A stretch of DNA of 64,000 nucleotides from Mya arenaria (lineage: Eukaryota > Mollusca > Bivalvia > Myida > Myidae). This document shows positions 33,886-46,718 of this stretch, one piece after another. How positions within the stretch are numbered: position 1 is the stretch's first letter; each line of letters opens with the position of its first letter. The DNA is taken from contig NC_069133.1 of the NCBI RefSeq assembly GCF_026914265.1, positions 7,145,437 to 7,209,436 on the forward strand, in the 5' to 3' direction. The position numbers and the translations under genes were made by a program. Below the pieces are notes generated by a model that did no database searches, had not been told where the DNA came from, and saw nothing but the letters and a program-made list of their open reading frames with translations.

Positions 33886-35662
33886 TCTCTTGGCTATTAG
33901 GGTTAAACAGATTGTGCTGTATTAAATAGTTCACTGCTGGCGTGGAATTCTATTCTTTTACGGTATTATAATTAAACAGGTCAATGTCGCATCTTATTCG
34001 TTTGTAAGCACCTTTACTTTAATATCACAGCAAAAACATCATGTTTGGAATTGATACGTTAGACAAGTGATCCCAACTATCCTACCTACTTAATTAAGTG
34101 TTCGATAACACTTATTTGAAAATAATGCAAATTATGATCATTAATCACTCAACTTAAAAATTCTGAATAAGTCTTTGTCTTATCAGTACACATAGGCTGT
34201 ATCTCAGCAACTACTTGAGGTATTGCATTGGGACTTTATAGAATGGTCCTCAACTATCCAACCTACTTAAACAACCAAGTCAGATAACTTTATTTTGCAT
34301 ATAATGCAAGTTATGGCCCTTTATTATTTTACTTAGAACTTCTGGTCAATGTTTTGCATGTTTAAAAGCACACACATGTTAATATCTAAGCAAAAAATGT
34401 ATGCATTGCAGTGAGACTTTATTCAACGGTACTGAACCATCCAACCTACTTAAATAACAAGATAAGATTACTGATTTCCTGCATATAATGCAGATAATAG
34501 CTGATTATCCTTATTGTTCTTATCTCATCCGTTTTTTCGATTTGTCACGATATATTAAGAAATCCTTTGCCATAACTCGAAAAAGCGTTCAGGATGTTTA
34601 AATGCAATTTAGTACAGATGTTGCCTGAGGCAATTCTTAATTGTATAATTTTAATAGTGTCCCAGTAATACCCCATACTTACACAACAACAACAACAGGA
34701 AAGTGTCCATCTTTGCTAAGACCCTGGTTTGAAAACCATGAATGATGAAACTAAGATCATTTCATAACTAAGTATCTGAACCTTCGTTCTACTTTAATCT
34801 GTCAGCCGTTATACGTGTCTTTCTTTGCAAACTATTGGAAGTGATAAAAATTTCTTTTTGACACGACTTTTATGCGTATTGATCTAGTAATAAATGCATT
34901 TACGCTCAATCAATTTTAACAAAGATTTTAATTTTCCCGCATTATATTTTAAGTTCTGTGTAGAATAAAGCTTAAAGTGACACTCTTATTCAAAATCAAT
35001 ACATATACGTGTATAACAAACATAAATTTTGAGTGACAAATCTTGAACAACTTACTAAATAATGCATTTATGGGAAATATGAATAACTGATAACAAGATT
35101 GTAACAGTGTATTTAATAGCTGAAACCAAAACTTTTAAATGATTGGTTAATGCTAAAAGATCTACGGTGGTTTACTATAGTCTCATAAGGTAGAAATACC
35201 GTGTTTTCTGCACAATTCTTTCAAATTAAACTCGGAATCCTCCATAAAACCATTGTTTTCGACATTTATTAATCCTTACTGGTATATTTTAACAATTGTA
35301 TTAATTGTGGTAATCTCATTTCGGAGTAATATATAGTACATCTTTAACAAGATAGCAAAAGTAAGTTTCTTTCTCTAACGATCTAATCATTTTGCGCCTC
35401 TTTACTACCTTAAACTTAAAATAAGAAACTGAAAAGCCAAAAATTGAATTCATTGATATATAATAAATAACAATCTTGCTTTTGTCATACAAATTGTGTT
35501 TCTGTGTTTGCACAAAATGCGAGGTTATCAGTCACATATCATAATGACATGCGATCAGTGCTTAGTCTCTTGAAGTGAAATAAATGTGCAATATCTTTAT
35601 TTATTTTACAGTGAATAATAAATTATATTCATCATATTTACGGACGTCTATCATTTAAAATG
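33886..35662 (-). repeat. 3' flank of receptor B
   Basis: This is paralogous to the receptor A 3' flank: 33890-34015 matches 17035-17180, 34610-34740 matches the complement of 61885-62020, and 34870-34915 matches 19870-19915. It carries a MITE at 34973-35348. No gene is seen. Confidence 0.6.
34973..35348 (-). mobile_element. MITE-like element (CTTAAAG family), complete copy
   Basis: On the minus strand this copy starts near 35348 and ends at CACTTTAAGC (34973). It matches the copy at 43907-44283 in reverse and lacks the palindromic insertion found at 17.9-19.0 kb. The imperfect terminal inverted repeats and the absence of an ORF fit a non-autonomous DNA transposon. Confidence 0.7.
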
Positions 35663-36940
35663 TTAGAAATCTGTATTTCTTTTGGCTTTTTCTTCATTGA
35701 CATTGCTAAATCCCTTGCTCAGCGATTTCCTTACACAGCACGGGCTCAACAATACATTTTTAACTGTCGGATTATTCCCTGCCGTCGTCTTTTCGCCGGA
35801 AAACAGACATTTACAGGTCAGGACTCTCAAGATCTCTGACCGGAAGTTGGCACTCATCACCGCGTATATGAAAAACGTGAGTGGATATATAGTGTTTTGC
35901 CACAGTGTGAATATAGCCGACCAGCAGCCAAAGAACACCAACGGAAGCGTCTCGTGCATGTGTATTGTGAGTTTGTACGCGGTAATTAGCGCCATGGGTA
36001 GCTCGTGGGTGGAGATTAAGATGGCGACTGCGAATATAAGCCACGAGGTCCGTCTGCTTTCCCGGTCAAGCTTTTCAAAGGCAGAGTCAACGCTGTACTT
36101 ACTCGTCTTCCCCCGAAACTTCTGCCGCAGGAACTGAACAAGTTTGTGTCTGACAGATTCGTTTTCCTTTTTACTGTCGTCTTGAACCCCGCCGGGTCGA
36201 TACACGGAAGAATGGGAACGCAGTGAAGACCGGCTCTGTTTGGCTTTACGCAAGGCCCATAGAATGCTAAATGTCAGGTACAAAAGAATGCATGAAGGAA
36301 TGAGAGAGTCTAGTAATACCTCCATCCATAGATGGATTTTCCGTGGAATGCTATATTTACGCTCTTTCAATCCACACATTATGTCCGTTACGTTAGAATC
36401 AACGTACGTTCTGTTTAGAGGAACGACGTCAAAAATGAAAAATGACGGTATGTGAACTGCAAGAACTAAACACACTACTCCTGAAACATAGCCAATGACG
36501 TGAAGATATCTGTGTGTACACTTGGCAGCAAACGGAGATTGTAAACACTTGCACCTCATTAACGCTAACAGAACGGTGAACCACAAGGACATTGCGTTAA
36601 ACATGTCCTGAAATATATTCACAAACGCAACCGTCCAGATGCAGAAGCGGTAGGGGACTGCGCGGCGGTGGTTGTCGCTATCAAGGGTAAACAGCCAGAT
36701 GAAGGTGGATGTGGGTGAAAGGATGGACAGCAAGTCAGCCAGTGCGATGAGCGTCATGATGCACGTGGTCCGCGACCGTATATGCGGCTTGGTGAACAGA
36801 ATCACGATGAATATGTTGACGATGGTGACTAGCGCCGCCTGTATTGGCGTGATGATTCCGAATAAGATTGAGTGCATTTCCTCGCAGTTTGGGTAAAGGT
36901 CCTTAAAATATAACAACGTTACTTCTTCTTGTACATCCAT
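35663..36940 (-). CDS. Class A GPCR B, sex-peptide/myoinhibitory-peptide receptor-like
   Basis: An intronless 425-codon gene, paralogous to receptors A and C along its whole length. The ATG at 36940 (MDVQEEVTLLYFKDLYPNCE) was chosen because it matches receptor C; the longer frame upstream starts only with a non-ATG codon. The seven helices, the TM3-loop disulfide pair, two sequons in the second outer loop (NRT, NVT), the LIALAD motif in TM2, the MRCK in place of DRY, HELPMAL in TM6 and YPLTFFIY in TM7 are all present. The third inner loop differs most from its sisters (QDDSKKENESVRHKLVQFLR), and the C-terminal tail (NVNEEKAKRNTDF) has also drifted, so G-protein coupling or regulation may differ. 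The ligand is unknown; a neuropeptide is likely from the family. Confidence 0.9.
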   Translation of the reverse strand: MDVQEEVTLLYFKDLYPNCEEMHSILFGIITPIQAALVTIVNIFIVILFTKPHIRSRTTCIMTLIALADLLSILSPTSTFIWLFTLDSDNHRRAVPYRFCIWTVAFVNIFQDMFNAMSLWFTVLLALMRCKCLQSPFAAKCTHRYLHVIGYVSGVVCLVLAVHIPSFFIFDVVPLNRTYVDSNVTDIMCGLKERKYSIPRKIHLWMEVLLDSLIPSCILLYLTFSILWALRKAKQSRSSLRSHSSVYRPGGVQDDSKKENESVRHKLVQFLRQKFRGKTSKYSVDSAFEKLDRESRRTSWLIFAVAILISTHELPMALITAYKLTIHMHETLPLVFFGCWSAIFTLWQNTIYPLTFFIYAVMSANFRSEILRVLTCKCLFSGEKTTAGNNPTVKNVLLSPCCVRKSLSKGFSNVNEEKAKRNTDF

Positions 36941-38020
36941 TGCTAGCACCGTGCAAAAAAACTCGTACAGCTCAACTTTTCCGAAATCACTTTTTGTGTT
37001 GTTTACCAAGATATCGGGGATGAGTTGACATTATTAGTTAGTGTTTCAGACGTATTTGAGACCTTTTAATTAGTATAAAATAGCAAAACCATTCTTGGTA
37101 CACAATATCTTGCTGTTACCACAATCCGCTTTCTTTGATTTAAGGCGCGAGGTAGCAAGGGTTTTTTGAAGATTGATTGATCGGTTCCATGACTATCTCT
37201 TCTGCCTTGCTCTTACTAATTGTCATAATTCCATCTCAGCAAAAAATCTGCCAGGGTAATCACAGTTAATAGATGGAATCAAATTCATACATTTAAAAAT
37301 ACTCCTGGATGATACACAATTCCTCCGTCTTGCAAACGCTTGCTCGAGTCTGTTTAAACACACTTTCATACCAGTGTCCATAGCTTGAACACAATCGAAA
37401 ATTTCCTGAAACCTAAGCACAGACAACATTCACTTCGTCTTTTAGTGTTCGATAAAAAATTGAATAAAAATTTCAAGTGGCATTTCTTATATAATGGTGA
37501 ATAAGTCATGAACACAGCGTAAGAAATCATAAAAGTAATAATTCCGGTACCGTCGGATGAAGTTAGCAGTAATTACCCAGCTCATCCTGTCCCCGTACAT
37601 ATGGTTATAATGCCGCTTTATCTCTATTTCCTGGCATTAGATATAGCAGCAAAATGGTACTTATTGAATTTGTTATTATAAGAGTATCCATTATGTCGTG
37701 ACCGAGTCTTTGCTTCAAGCTACTATTAGGATAATTACAAATGTGTATCAAATGATGACAAGTATTACTGTTCACTGAAGGTGATTGCCGCTGACTGTAT
37801 CGATTAGGATTTTACTTTCTTATTATTCTTATAATTCTTATTATATAAGTATGCAACAAATTAAAATAATCTGGGCGATATCACTTATGGTTGAATACAA
37901 CGTTTTTATTTGATATGATATAACTTGATAGCGCATGATACTTACGTTAATCTAAAAAACTCTTGGATTAAATGTATAGAGTGCAATGCGTATATGGAAA
38001 AAGTGAAGTTAAAATACTTA
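36941..38020 (-). repeat. 5' flank of receptor B
   Basis: The sequence is paralogous to 21543-22560 (receptor A) and, reversed, to about 58750-59950 (receptor C). The block GTACCGTCGG...AATTACCCAGCT (about 37548-37583) lies about 610-640 bp before the start codon and is found at a similar distance in A and C. It is the best candidate for a shared promoter or enhancer, though recent duplication alone could explain the match. Confidence 0.6.
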
Positions 38021-38021
38021 A

Positions 38022-38150
38022 GAGGTTTTGGGTTCTATCCCCATCAGGGTCACTGGTTTCTGTAAAGGAAACGGACTCTAGAGTGATCTTATAAGATTGA
38101 ATCACAAACGAGCTAAAGCTAAAATAAATTAGTGTAAACCAAATACTAAA
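38022..38150 (+). mobile_element. SINE-like fragment with tRNA-type box B
   Basis: GGTTTTGGGTTCTATCCCCA contains a near-canonical RNA polymerase III box B (GGTTCxAxxCC type) followed by a conserved-looking tail (CAGGGTCACTGGTTTCTGTA). The box A half is not clear, so it may be 5'-truncated. It sits between the receptor B 5' flank and the LINE and is absent from the receptor A flank. Confidence 0.4.
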
Positions 38151-38194
38151 TACATTAACTTACGAATAACCGTTGTAACAAGGTAACACTCATC

Positions 38195-39046
38195 GAAAGT
38201 TATCATTCTCCAGTTGCCAGTGAAAATGACAATTTCAAACTGATATTTGAGCGGTTTAACTCTCTCGACAACCGTCTATCAAAACTAGATGTGATAGAAA
38301 AGCAGCTCTCCGATCTCTCCTCAAGAATTTCCTCAGTTGACAACCGTGTTTCGTCTCTTGAAAAATGCTTCCGCGATCAAGGAACGCTTATTATGGAAAT
38401 TGAAGCTACACGTGCATAGGAATCCTCTCTGTGCGACGACATCTCAAAAAAGCAGTCCGAGATCGACAAGTCACTTAAGTCCGAACAAGATCGAATCTCC
38501 AAACTTGAACGTGAATTTGCTAAAGTTAAACAAGTTAACGAGGACGTTACCGACATCAAATCTCGCTCTATGAGGAACAATCTGTTATTCTTTGGTTTCC
38601 AGGAGCGCGCATCTCCTGATGATAGGCGTTCGGAAGAATGTGTTAAGCTCCTGCTCGATTATTTCCGCGACACACTCCATATTGCCGATGCTCATGAGAA
38701 CATTAAAATCAAACGAGCCCACCGAACTGGTAAATATGACACTTCCAAAAAACGACCAATTGTCGCAATGTTCAATCATTTCCCGGACATGGTCCTTGTG
38801 AAACAGAAATTCCGTGACATGGATGCACAAAATGGTTTCAATGCCACGGCCGGCGGTGATAACTCCACTCGGATCCGCTGTAGTGAACAGTTTCCTTCAG
38901 AAATTCAAGAGCGCCGGAAGTTCCTCATCCCTGCGATGATCAAGGCCCGTCAGGACGGCAAAACGGCACACCTGTCATATGACAAACTTTTTATTAACAA
39001 CAAAATGTACACGGTTGAGACTATCCGTACTTCGGGCTTCAGCTAG
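38195..39046 (+). pseudogene. LINE ORF1 (coiled coil, RRM and C-terminal domain)
   Basis: The frame runs from before 38195 to the TAG at 39044-39046. It starts with heptad-like coiled coil (FERFNSLDNRLSKLDVIEKQ, LSSRISSVDNRVSSLEKC), has an in-frame TAG at 38417-38419, continues as coiled coil (KKQSEIDKSLKSEQDRISKL) and then shows an RRM-like region (SMRNNLLFFGFQE, KIKRAHRTGK, PIVAMFNHFPD) and a C-terminal domain (FPSEIQERRKFLIPAM...YDKLFINNKMYTV). This architecture matches L1 ORF1p, an RNA-binding trimer. The single stop is the only clear defect. No ATG in frame upstream of 38195 was identified. Confidence 0.8.
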
Positions 39047-39059
39047 GATCTTGGCCGAT

Positions 39060-42000
39060 CACAACAATCTTTTTTAGTTTGGAATGTCCAAGGCATTAAA
39101 GCAAAACTTGACGATTCAGATTTTTTAAACTTGTGTCTGATTACGACTTACTTTTACTTACTGAGACTTGGAACTCTAAAATAACTAATGTATCTATTGG
39201 AGGTTTTGATTACTTTAACTGCCCAAGACCTAAATTTAATTCAAAAGCTAAGCGCCATAGTGGTGGTGTTATTGTTTATATTAAAGAATGCTACAAAAAT
39301 TACATTGAACTAATCGAACTATGCGATAAAGGTTATATTTGGTTTAAATGTAAAAAAGAATTGATAAAATCAATCCGTGATGCTTACTTTTGTGTATGTT
39401 ACATTCCTCCACACGATTCTTCTGTTTATAGAAATGTTAACTCCACATTGTTTGAATTTGATTTTTTCGATCAGCTTAACTCATGTATTCGCAAATACAC
39501 GAGCCTCGGCGATGTGTATTTGACAGGTGACCTAAATTTACGCACGGTTGAGCTCCCGGACTATATACCTGAAATACACCTTGACCGATATATTGATTTA
39601 CCAGAGTATAGTCAAACTGCAAATAACCTACCACACAGACGTAATAATGATAAAATATGCAATCAATTTGGCACACGACTTTTATCACTTTGTAAAGAGA
39701 ATGATCTTTGTATACTCAATGGCCGTTTAGAGGCAGGTAACTGTACTTTTCACGGATCGTGGCGAAATAAACCAACTTTAAGTCTTGTGGATTATATTAT
39801 CTGCATTCACAATAGTTATGAAATTATAAATGTATGTTATGGACTTGACAGAATTCTCGGATCACTGTCCAGTTTATTTTTCTTTTAATTGCACAGAACT
39901 TGAATTAAATGATACTTGTCATGAATATGACAAAATTATGTGGGATACTTCCCGAAACGTTTTCTTGCAATCACTAACAAACAAGTCTGAGCTGTTCGAT
40001 AATATAAATACAAAATTATTATCCAATCAATCCTCGATTGACGATTGTCTGCAAAACTTCAAATCTTATGTATGACAAATCTTTAGATTGTTTCGGGAAG
40101 ACTTTTCGTAGCCACAAATCTACCGGAAACAGAAATACCAAAATAGCGTCTTGGTTTGATGAAAGCTGTAAAAGCGCGAAACGTGATTTCTTGACAGCGA
40201 AACGCACTTATGATCATAATCAGACTGATGATAATAAATTACAGTTTTTAAACGCTAGGAGTAAATTTTCTAAAACAAAACGCAAAGCTAAACATATATT
40301 TTATGGGGCAGAAAAGATAAAGATATCATCTTTAAGTAAAACAGCACCTCGTAAATTTTGGAAATACAAAGTTCAGCAATTCTGCTAAGTCATCCACTAA
40401 TGTATCTGAAAATTCGTTTTTTGATCATTTTCCAAACGTTTCAAATGAAGCTGAGGGTCAATTTAACATTAGAGACCATAATATATCGAGAGACGAAACT
40501 CTCTCCATTGATTTTCTCGACTGCGAAATATCATTAGAAGAAATTGTCAAAACCATAAAGTCACTGAAGCGGCACAAAGCCTGTGATTTCGATAGAAATG
40601 TTGCGGATATTTTCTTTGACAGTAACGATTTTATTTCGCCTTATCTTTGTACTCTGTTTAACTATATATATGATAATTGTGTTTATCCGAAATGCTGGAC
40701 TAAAGGCGTAATTGTCCCTATTTTTAAAAAGGGGGATAATACTAATCCGGCAAATTATATAGGCATTACTCTAGTAAATGTTACTGCCAAAATATATTCA
40801 CTAATATTAAGAAATCGAATTAACAAATGGTGTGAAAATAACAATAAATATTATGATGGTCAATTTGGTTTTAGAGATGGTCTCTCTACAGCTGATGCAA
40901 TTTTCCTTCTTCACGCTTCTATACAAAAAGTCCTTAACAAAGGTTCCAAACTGTGGTGCGCATTCATAGATTACCAAAGAGCTTTTGACACAGTTAATAG
41001 AGATGCATTATGGGTAAAATTGATTAAATCAGGTATCAGCTGTAAAATGATCAACATGATAAAGTGTATATATAGCGACATCCAATCCTGTATAAAAATA
41101 GCTAGAGACAATAGCTATTCTCAAATGTTTGATGTTACAATCGGTTTGAAACAGGGGGAGCCTTTATCTCCCCTTTTATTTATATTATTTATAAATGATA
41201 TATATGAAAATATTGATTTCAACTCATTCTGTACTAAAGACCTTGAACTGCTATTTATGTATATGATATTATTTGCTGATGATATTGTGTTTTTTACTAC
41301 TGATGCAGCCAGTCTCCAAGCTCAGATTAACTCTATTTTTCATTACTCTATGAAATGGGGTTTGAAAATTAATGTTAACAAAACAAAAGTTTGTATATTT
41401 GAAAAAAGGAAGCAATATAAAAATATTGAGTTCTTTATAAATAATGAGATTATTGAAGTTGTTGATAATTTTACGTACTTAGGTATTAATTTTATGTATT
41501 CAGGCAATATGTCTAGTGCTGTTAAGATGTTACATGATCAAGCCCTAAGGGCATATAATAGTCTCCTGATTTTGTTCGATCGAGTCAAATTAGATGTTAA
41601 GACCAAGCTATCGTTGTTCAATACTATGATTGTGCCTATTCTTGTATATGGGTCAGAAGTCTGGGCAGTTTATAATTTTAAAGAAGTTGATAAACTGCAG
41701 ATTCGATTTTTAAAGCATTTACTTTGTGTCAAAAACAGACTCCTAACTATGCTGTATACGGTGAATTTGGAGAAATACCATTATCTATCGTTTGCAAGGA
41801 AAGGGCAATCAAATTCTGGTTAAAGATTATGAAAAATGGTGACTCTCCAATGAATTATATGTATCTCGATCAGTGTAATGATATTAATGGCCCTTGCTGG
41901 GCGACTAAGATGAAATCTATTATAAACCATTTAGGATTAAATTTTCTTACTGATAATTTTGATGTAAATGCCGAATACTTTCCTTTCTTAAACGCTAGAC

Positions 42001-42431
42001 TCCGTGACCAGTTTATCCAAGACTGGCGCGGATCGATAAATAGCATGACTAAATTAGAAATATATTGCTCACTGAAAACAAATTTTGAATACGAAAAATA
42101 TCTTGATAGAATTGAAAACGATAATTTACGCAAACATTTTTCTTCCATGAGGTTGTCTGCTCACAAGCTAGAAATTGAAGTCGGTAGATATACCGGTATT
42201 GCAAGAGAAAACAGACTTTGCAAATGCTGTAACGCTAATGTTATAGAAAATGAATACCATTTTGTATTATGCTGTAGTAAATTTAGACTCTTACGCTTAA
42301 AATATCTAGGAAATATATCATGGCCAAATTTAAATATGTTTAAACGACTAATGTTAAGCAAAAGACAAACTAAGATAGCAATCTACATTAAAGAAGCCAT
42401 GAATTTAAGAAATACTTTCCTTCTACAATAG
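39060..42431 (+). pseudogene. LINE ORF2 (endonuclease-reverse transcriptase), frame-broken
   Basis: The APE-type endonuclease starts at LVWNVQGIKAKL (about 39078) and shows TETW, GDLN and SDHCPVYF motifs. The reverse transcriptase follows: IVPIFKKGDN...NYIGITL, GQFGFRDGLST, FIDYQRAFDTV, GLKQGEPLSPLLF and the catalytic FADD at about 41272. The C-terminus carries the VYGEFGEIPL segment and the Cys cluster CKCCN...FVLCC, ending at the stop at 42431. Frame breaks lie near 39130, 39860, 40065, 40385 and 41745; the stretch about 40373-41823 is open. The open frame without an ATG before 41020 shows that the RT region is really longer than its first start codon suggests. Confidence 0.85.
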
Positions 42432-42640
42432 TAATCCTCCTTATGTTAACCTTTGTTTATTTATGCTTTTCCCTTCTAAGTGTTGAACTATTTATATTGT
42501 CACATTTAATTACATGATGTATATTTATTATTATTCCGTTCCTCTTTATAGTTGATTTATGTTTTTGCCATATTTATGTTGTTAATGGCCAAAGGCTATT
42601 TTATGCCGATCTGCCAATAAACTTTGAAACTTTGAATTCT

Positions 42641-43900
42641 TTTTCAATAACAAAGTCGAAAATCTACCTTTATGAAAGAGGTTTATTTTGATTGATTACG
42701 ATAAATGACATCGGTTTCATTAAATCAAAAGCTTGTCAAAAAGAAGAACTAAATGGAAATGCAAATTATCTGACCGAGGTGTGAGAGGAACGTAATTGAT
42801 ATGACCGCGATTATACATGAGTAATATTTATCGATATTAATGATACAGATGTTTTAGGAAATAAATAGATCGAGCACATAAAGTAAATAGTCACGCTATG
42901 TGGTCCTTGTATACTTCAACCGGTGAAACGTATTATGTATTATACATTATGTAGATGTAATGTTACTATATTATGTAGATATGACAAGTTCACTTCAGTC
43001 TGTATTCTCCATGTAGCCATGTAGACAGATGTAATGCATCTATATCATGTAGATATGACAAGTTCACTTAAGTAGCTTTGGACGTCTCCCTGTAAGAAAA
43101 AAAAACACGTTAAAAGAAGCACTCGCAAGCGAGCAAACTGAACACTATACGTTTTATTAAAAGGTTAAAAAAGATTCGCACTACTCATCCGACAAAGCCA
43201 ATGCTTACGTCAAAACCTTTTTTAATCGGGTAGAAAAATATATTACAACAGGCATTCCATTTTTAATTCGAGAAATCAATTCTTGATATCAACGACTGTC
43301 AGATCTTTTATTATATATCATGCATTGTTTTTATGAATATTTGAGCACATAAGAAAACGAGCACGCACATTTAATGTTAAGATTTAGAATTAACTTATTC
43401 CTTAATTAAGAAATTCACTTTCGAAAAATAGTGTTTCTTAAAAAAATATGAATAAGCAAAAGTTAATGACTGATTATCATTGTATATAAATAACGTCCGT
43501 ATACATGACGGGGAATCATTGGAGCCATAACATTTTGTTCTGTGTTGAAAATGCCCCCAACGTGTCTTCCGTTATAGTGCCAATGAGTGGAATATGAATT
43601 TAAACAGTGTGTATGGTCTCTTACATTTAATTTTAAGAAGTTCATTCGAGTAAAATAAAAAATGGAGAGGGTAGTTTCGCAGAGTATTGACTATGGGTTG
43701 TGTAAATTGTAAATGCTCTGAACAAAAGTCAAACTCCGATCGTCTTGATCTTGCATTACTTCCTAGCGTTTAATGTTGATAATGTTAAAATCTGGATTTT
43801 TATGAAAAGTGTTATCGTTCCCTTGGTTTACAGTAATTTCATTTTTTGTAGCTTTGTATAGACGAAAGGTTGCCTTGTTACAAATTTTAAAACTTTTGTT
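42641..43900 (-). repeat. Far 5' flank of receptor B
   Basis: The segment 42830-42920 matches 23190-23280 of the receptor A flank, and 43160-43690 matches 6690-7140. A short direct duplication (GTAGATATGACAAGTTCACT at about 42974 and 43051) is present. No gene was found. Confidence 0.6.
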
Positions 43901-43906
43901 GCTCTA

Positions 43907-44283
43907 CTTAAGATGCACTTATACTCCCAAATACGATTTACCACAATTAATACAATTGTTTTAATATACCAAAAAGTATGAATAAATGTCGACAACAATG
44001 GTTCTTATGAAGGATACCGAGTTTAATTTGAAAGAAAGGTGCAGAAAACACGGCATTTCTACCTTATGAGACGAAAGTAGATCACAGTAGATCTTTAAGT
44101 ACTCATCAATCATTAATATTTTTGCGTTTTCAGCTATTAAATATACAGTTACAAGTAATTATTAGTAATCAATATTTTCCATAAATGCATTATTTATTAA
44201 GTAGTTAAAGGTTTCTCAGCCAAAATTTATATTTGTTATTCATGTGTATGTATTGAATTTTAATAAGAGTGCCACTTTAGTAT
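43907..44283 (+). mobile_element. MITE-like element (CTTAAAG family), complete copy
   Basis: Starts CTTAAGATGCACTTATACTC and ends GAGTGCCACTTTAG, bounded by TA on both sides, which would fit a TA target duplication. Internal sequence matches 17640-17862 plus 19018-19157, and 34973-35348 in reverse. The site matching the palindromic insertion of copy 1 is empty here (about 44133-44152). Confidence 0.7.
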
Positions 44284-46129
44284 ACTAGGCACGATTATGA
44301 GAACGTTTTGTTGCAATCGAATAGGTTATGGTGCTCATGAAATACAGTATAGTAGGAAAAGAATTGTGAAAAACTTAATATTTTTTGCTCGTGACAATGA
44401 AGTAAGAAATAACCGTTGTAGTAACAGCTCATCGTTTGCTCGTTACCTAATTAGACCGAATGAATAATCATTGTAGCAATGGACTACCTATAGTTCGTTA
44501 CCAGAAACTATGGACCAACCGTTGCAATAGTGGACAATATATTGCTCGTGAACTTAAAAATAACCGTTGCCCTGTTCAGAGCCAAAAGGCAAGGGCCCAA
44601 ACAAAAATGAACTATAGACACAAACATATTAACACAACATTCGCCAATACAAACACCAAAAACAAATGACACCACATACACAAATGCAAACACCACAAAC
44701 AAACCATACCTTTATCAAAATTGCTTTACCTGTAGATAGGGATGAAACGATTATCGAGTACAATCAATAAATCGTCGCTGACAATGCTATGTCGGCGACA
44801 ATCGATAGCGGTTGTCCAAAATCGATGTCGCTAGTATTACTTCCGTCTTTTGTTTTGTGGTAAAAGTCAAGTAATTTTCAATTTTTCTTTCCGGTAAGTT
44901 CTCGTTGATTCATTTTAACAAGGGTAATCACTCTCTTGCACAAATGCGGTGAATGTAAACACTTTTCTTTAAAAATGCAAACTCTCCCAAAATTACATTT
45001 TTTTTATATATTTCATAGTGTAGTGGGTCCGGTCTTACCTGAAAATACCGGGGATCCAGGCTCGATGCATGTTTTTGAAATCTATTTTGGTATCGTTTGT
45101 AAAATTAACTAATTTGCTTATTTGTGAAAGTTTTATGAAATTAAAACATTATAAAGAAATGTCCAATATAACAGGATATATGGATGGATAAAATGCTAAG
45201 ATAACTTACTTGATTTATTTTGCAATTAATGTGCAATTATAAAGTATGTGTTGTGTTAGTCTTTCAAAAGCTTTTCCATCTTGTTACTCTTTATTCTACA
45301 TCGTACCTTGAAAACACCAAATGTAAACAACAGTTACATAGACTTCAAAAATATTATATATTTCATAGCTTATACATTTAGTTTCATTACTCCAATATTT
45401 ATATTGTTTAACACTTCCAAGCGGTATTATGACAAATATTCGACGCATGAACATTTGCTTCGTACTTTATTTTAACCTAGTAATATGTCTTATTACCAAG
45501 TCAATAGCAAAGATATATCATTTGAAATTGCCTCTTATGATTACCTACATTGTTCTTAGGTCCAATTAGAACCAATATTGAATACCACCCCAGTATTTAA
45601 CATTACCCCAAGAAGGGCATGTTCAAATTTTAGACACGGGTACCCGATCGCCTGTTATGTTTGCGCATATACAGAAATATAAGGTTATTTTCAACTATAT
45701 CAACGAAGTTAATTTTGCAATATCTTTAGTAACATAAAACCTGCAGTAACAGTTAACAACGAATTAATCTCCATGAACGTGTGTGACTGTGTTTCATGGT
45801 AAATGTATTCCATGTGGAGTTTGAATATAGGGAAATTAAGCCAAGCCATGTCAACACGTTTATTCTTTCAAATTAATGTGCAGCATGGAAATATGCATGT
45901 ATTTAATAAAGACAATGTTATGTGGTAGCTAAAATTAATGAAAGCAAATAGAAGATGTCAACATATTACCATATTTAGAATACAGAATTTATATTTAAGG
46001 GATAATATGTATCTTATTAATCATAAAATGTTACACCACCGTTAGTTTAATTTATATGCAGTATGGCGAAAGGGGGCACAAAAAACGTTGATGAAAAACA
46101 AACTGTTTTCAATTTTAATTCTATATAAT
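44284..46129. other. Intergenic, no gene recognised
   Basis: Contains a degenerate repeat of AATAACCGTTG...GCTCGTTAC (about 44405-44570), an A/C-rich stretch (44590-44705) and, from about 45480, sequence paralogous to 54490-54760 and 55360-55860. The segment at about 45716-45750 is the empty counterpart of the palindromic insertion at 54.8 kb. Short open frames here show no domain, signal peptide or conserved motif. Confidence 0.5.
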
Positions 46130-46644
46130 GTTTAATTATGGAAGCGTCCAGGTGCCAAAGTGAAAAATATTTTCCAGTATACTATCTCCTAATTATGAGA
46201 TACTAAATCATAATTATGACTTACTAAGTCCTAATTATGAGATACTATCTCATAATCAGGAGATACTATCTCCTAATTACGACTAACTAAGTCATAATAA
46301 GGCGATACTAACTCATAATTATGACTTACTAAGTCCTAATTACGAGATACTATCTCATAATTAGGAGATACTATCTCCTAATTACAACTTATTAAGTCCT
46401 AATTAGGAGATACTAACTCATAATTATGACTTACTAAGTCCTAATTACGAGATACAATCTCATAATTAGGAGATACTATCTCCTAATTACGACTTACTAA
46501 GTCCTAATTAGGAGATACTAACTCATTATTATGACTTACTAAGTCCTAATTACGAGATACTATCTCATAATTAGGAGATACTATCTCCTAATTATGACTT
46601 ACTATCTCATAATTAGGAGATACTAACTCATAATTATGACAAAA

Positions 46645-46660
46645 ACGATGGTGATGACGT

Positions 46661-46718
<58 letters not shown>

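Larger units (their letters stand above)
38160..42640 (+). mobile_element. Near full-length but broken non-LTR retrotransposon (LINE)
   Basis: The insert splits the receptor B 5' flank: flank homology stops at about 38010 and resumes near 42660. It has an L1-type ORF1, an ORF2 with APE-type endonuclease, reverse transcriptase and Cys-rich C-terminus, a 3' UTR of about 200 bp and a tail with repeated TTTGAAAC near 42622-42640. One nonsense codon in ORF1 and about five frame breaks in ORF2 make it inactive. The clade is not fixed; the FADD core and C-terminal zinc cluster are found in several Jockey/CR1/I-related groups. The 5' edge is uncertain. Confidence 0.88.

Noticed and set aside
41020-41823. 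Start of the LINE reverse transcriptase at 41020
   Set aside because: The frame is open and clearly RT-coding from about 40373; the position 41020 is only the first start-like codon.
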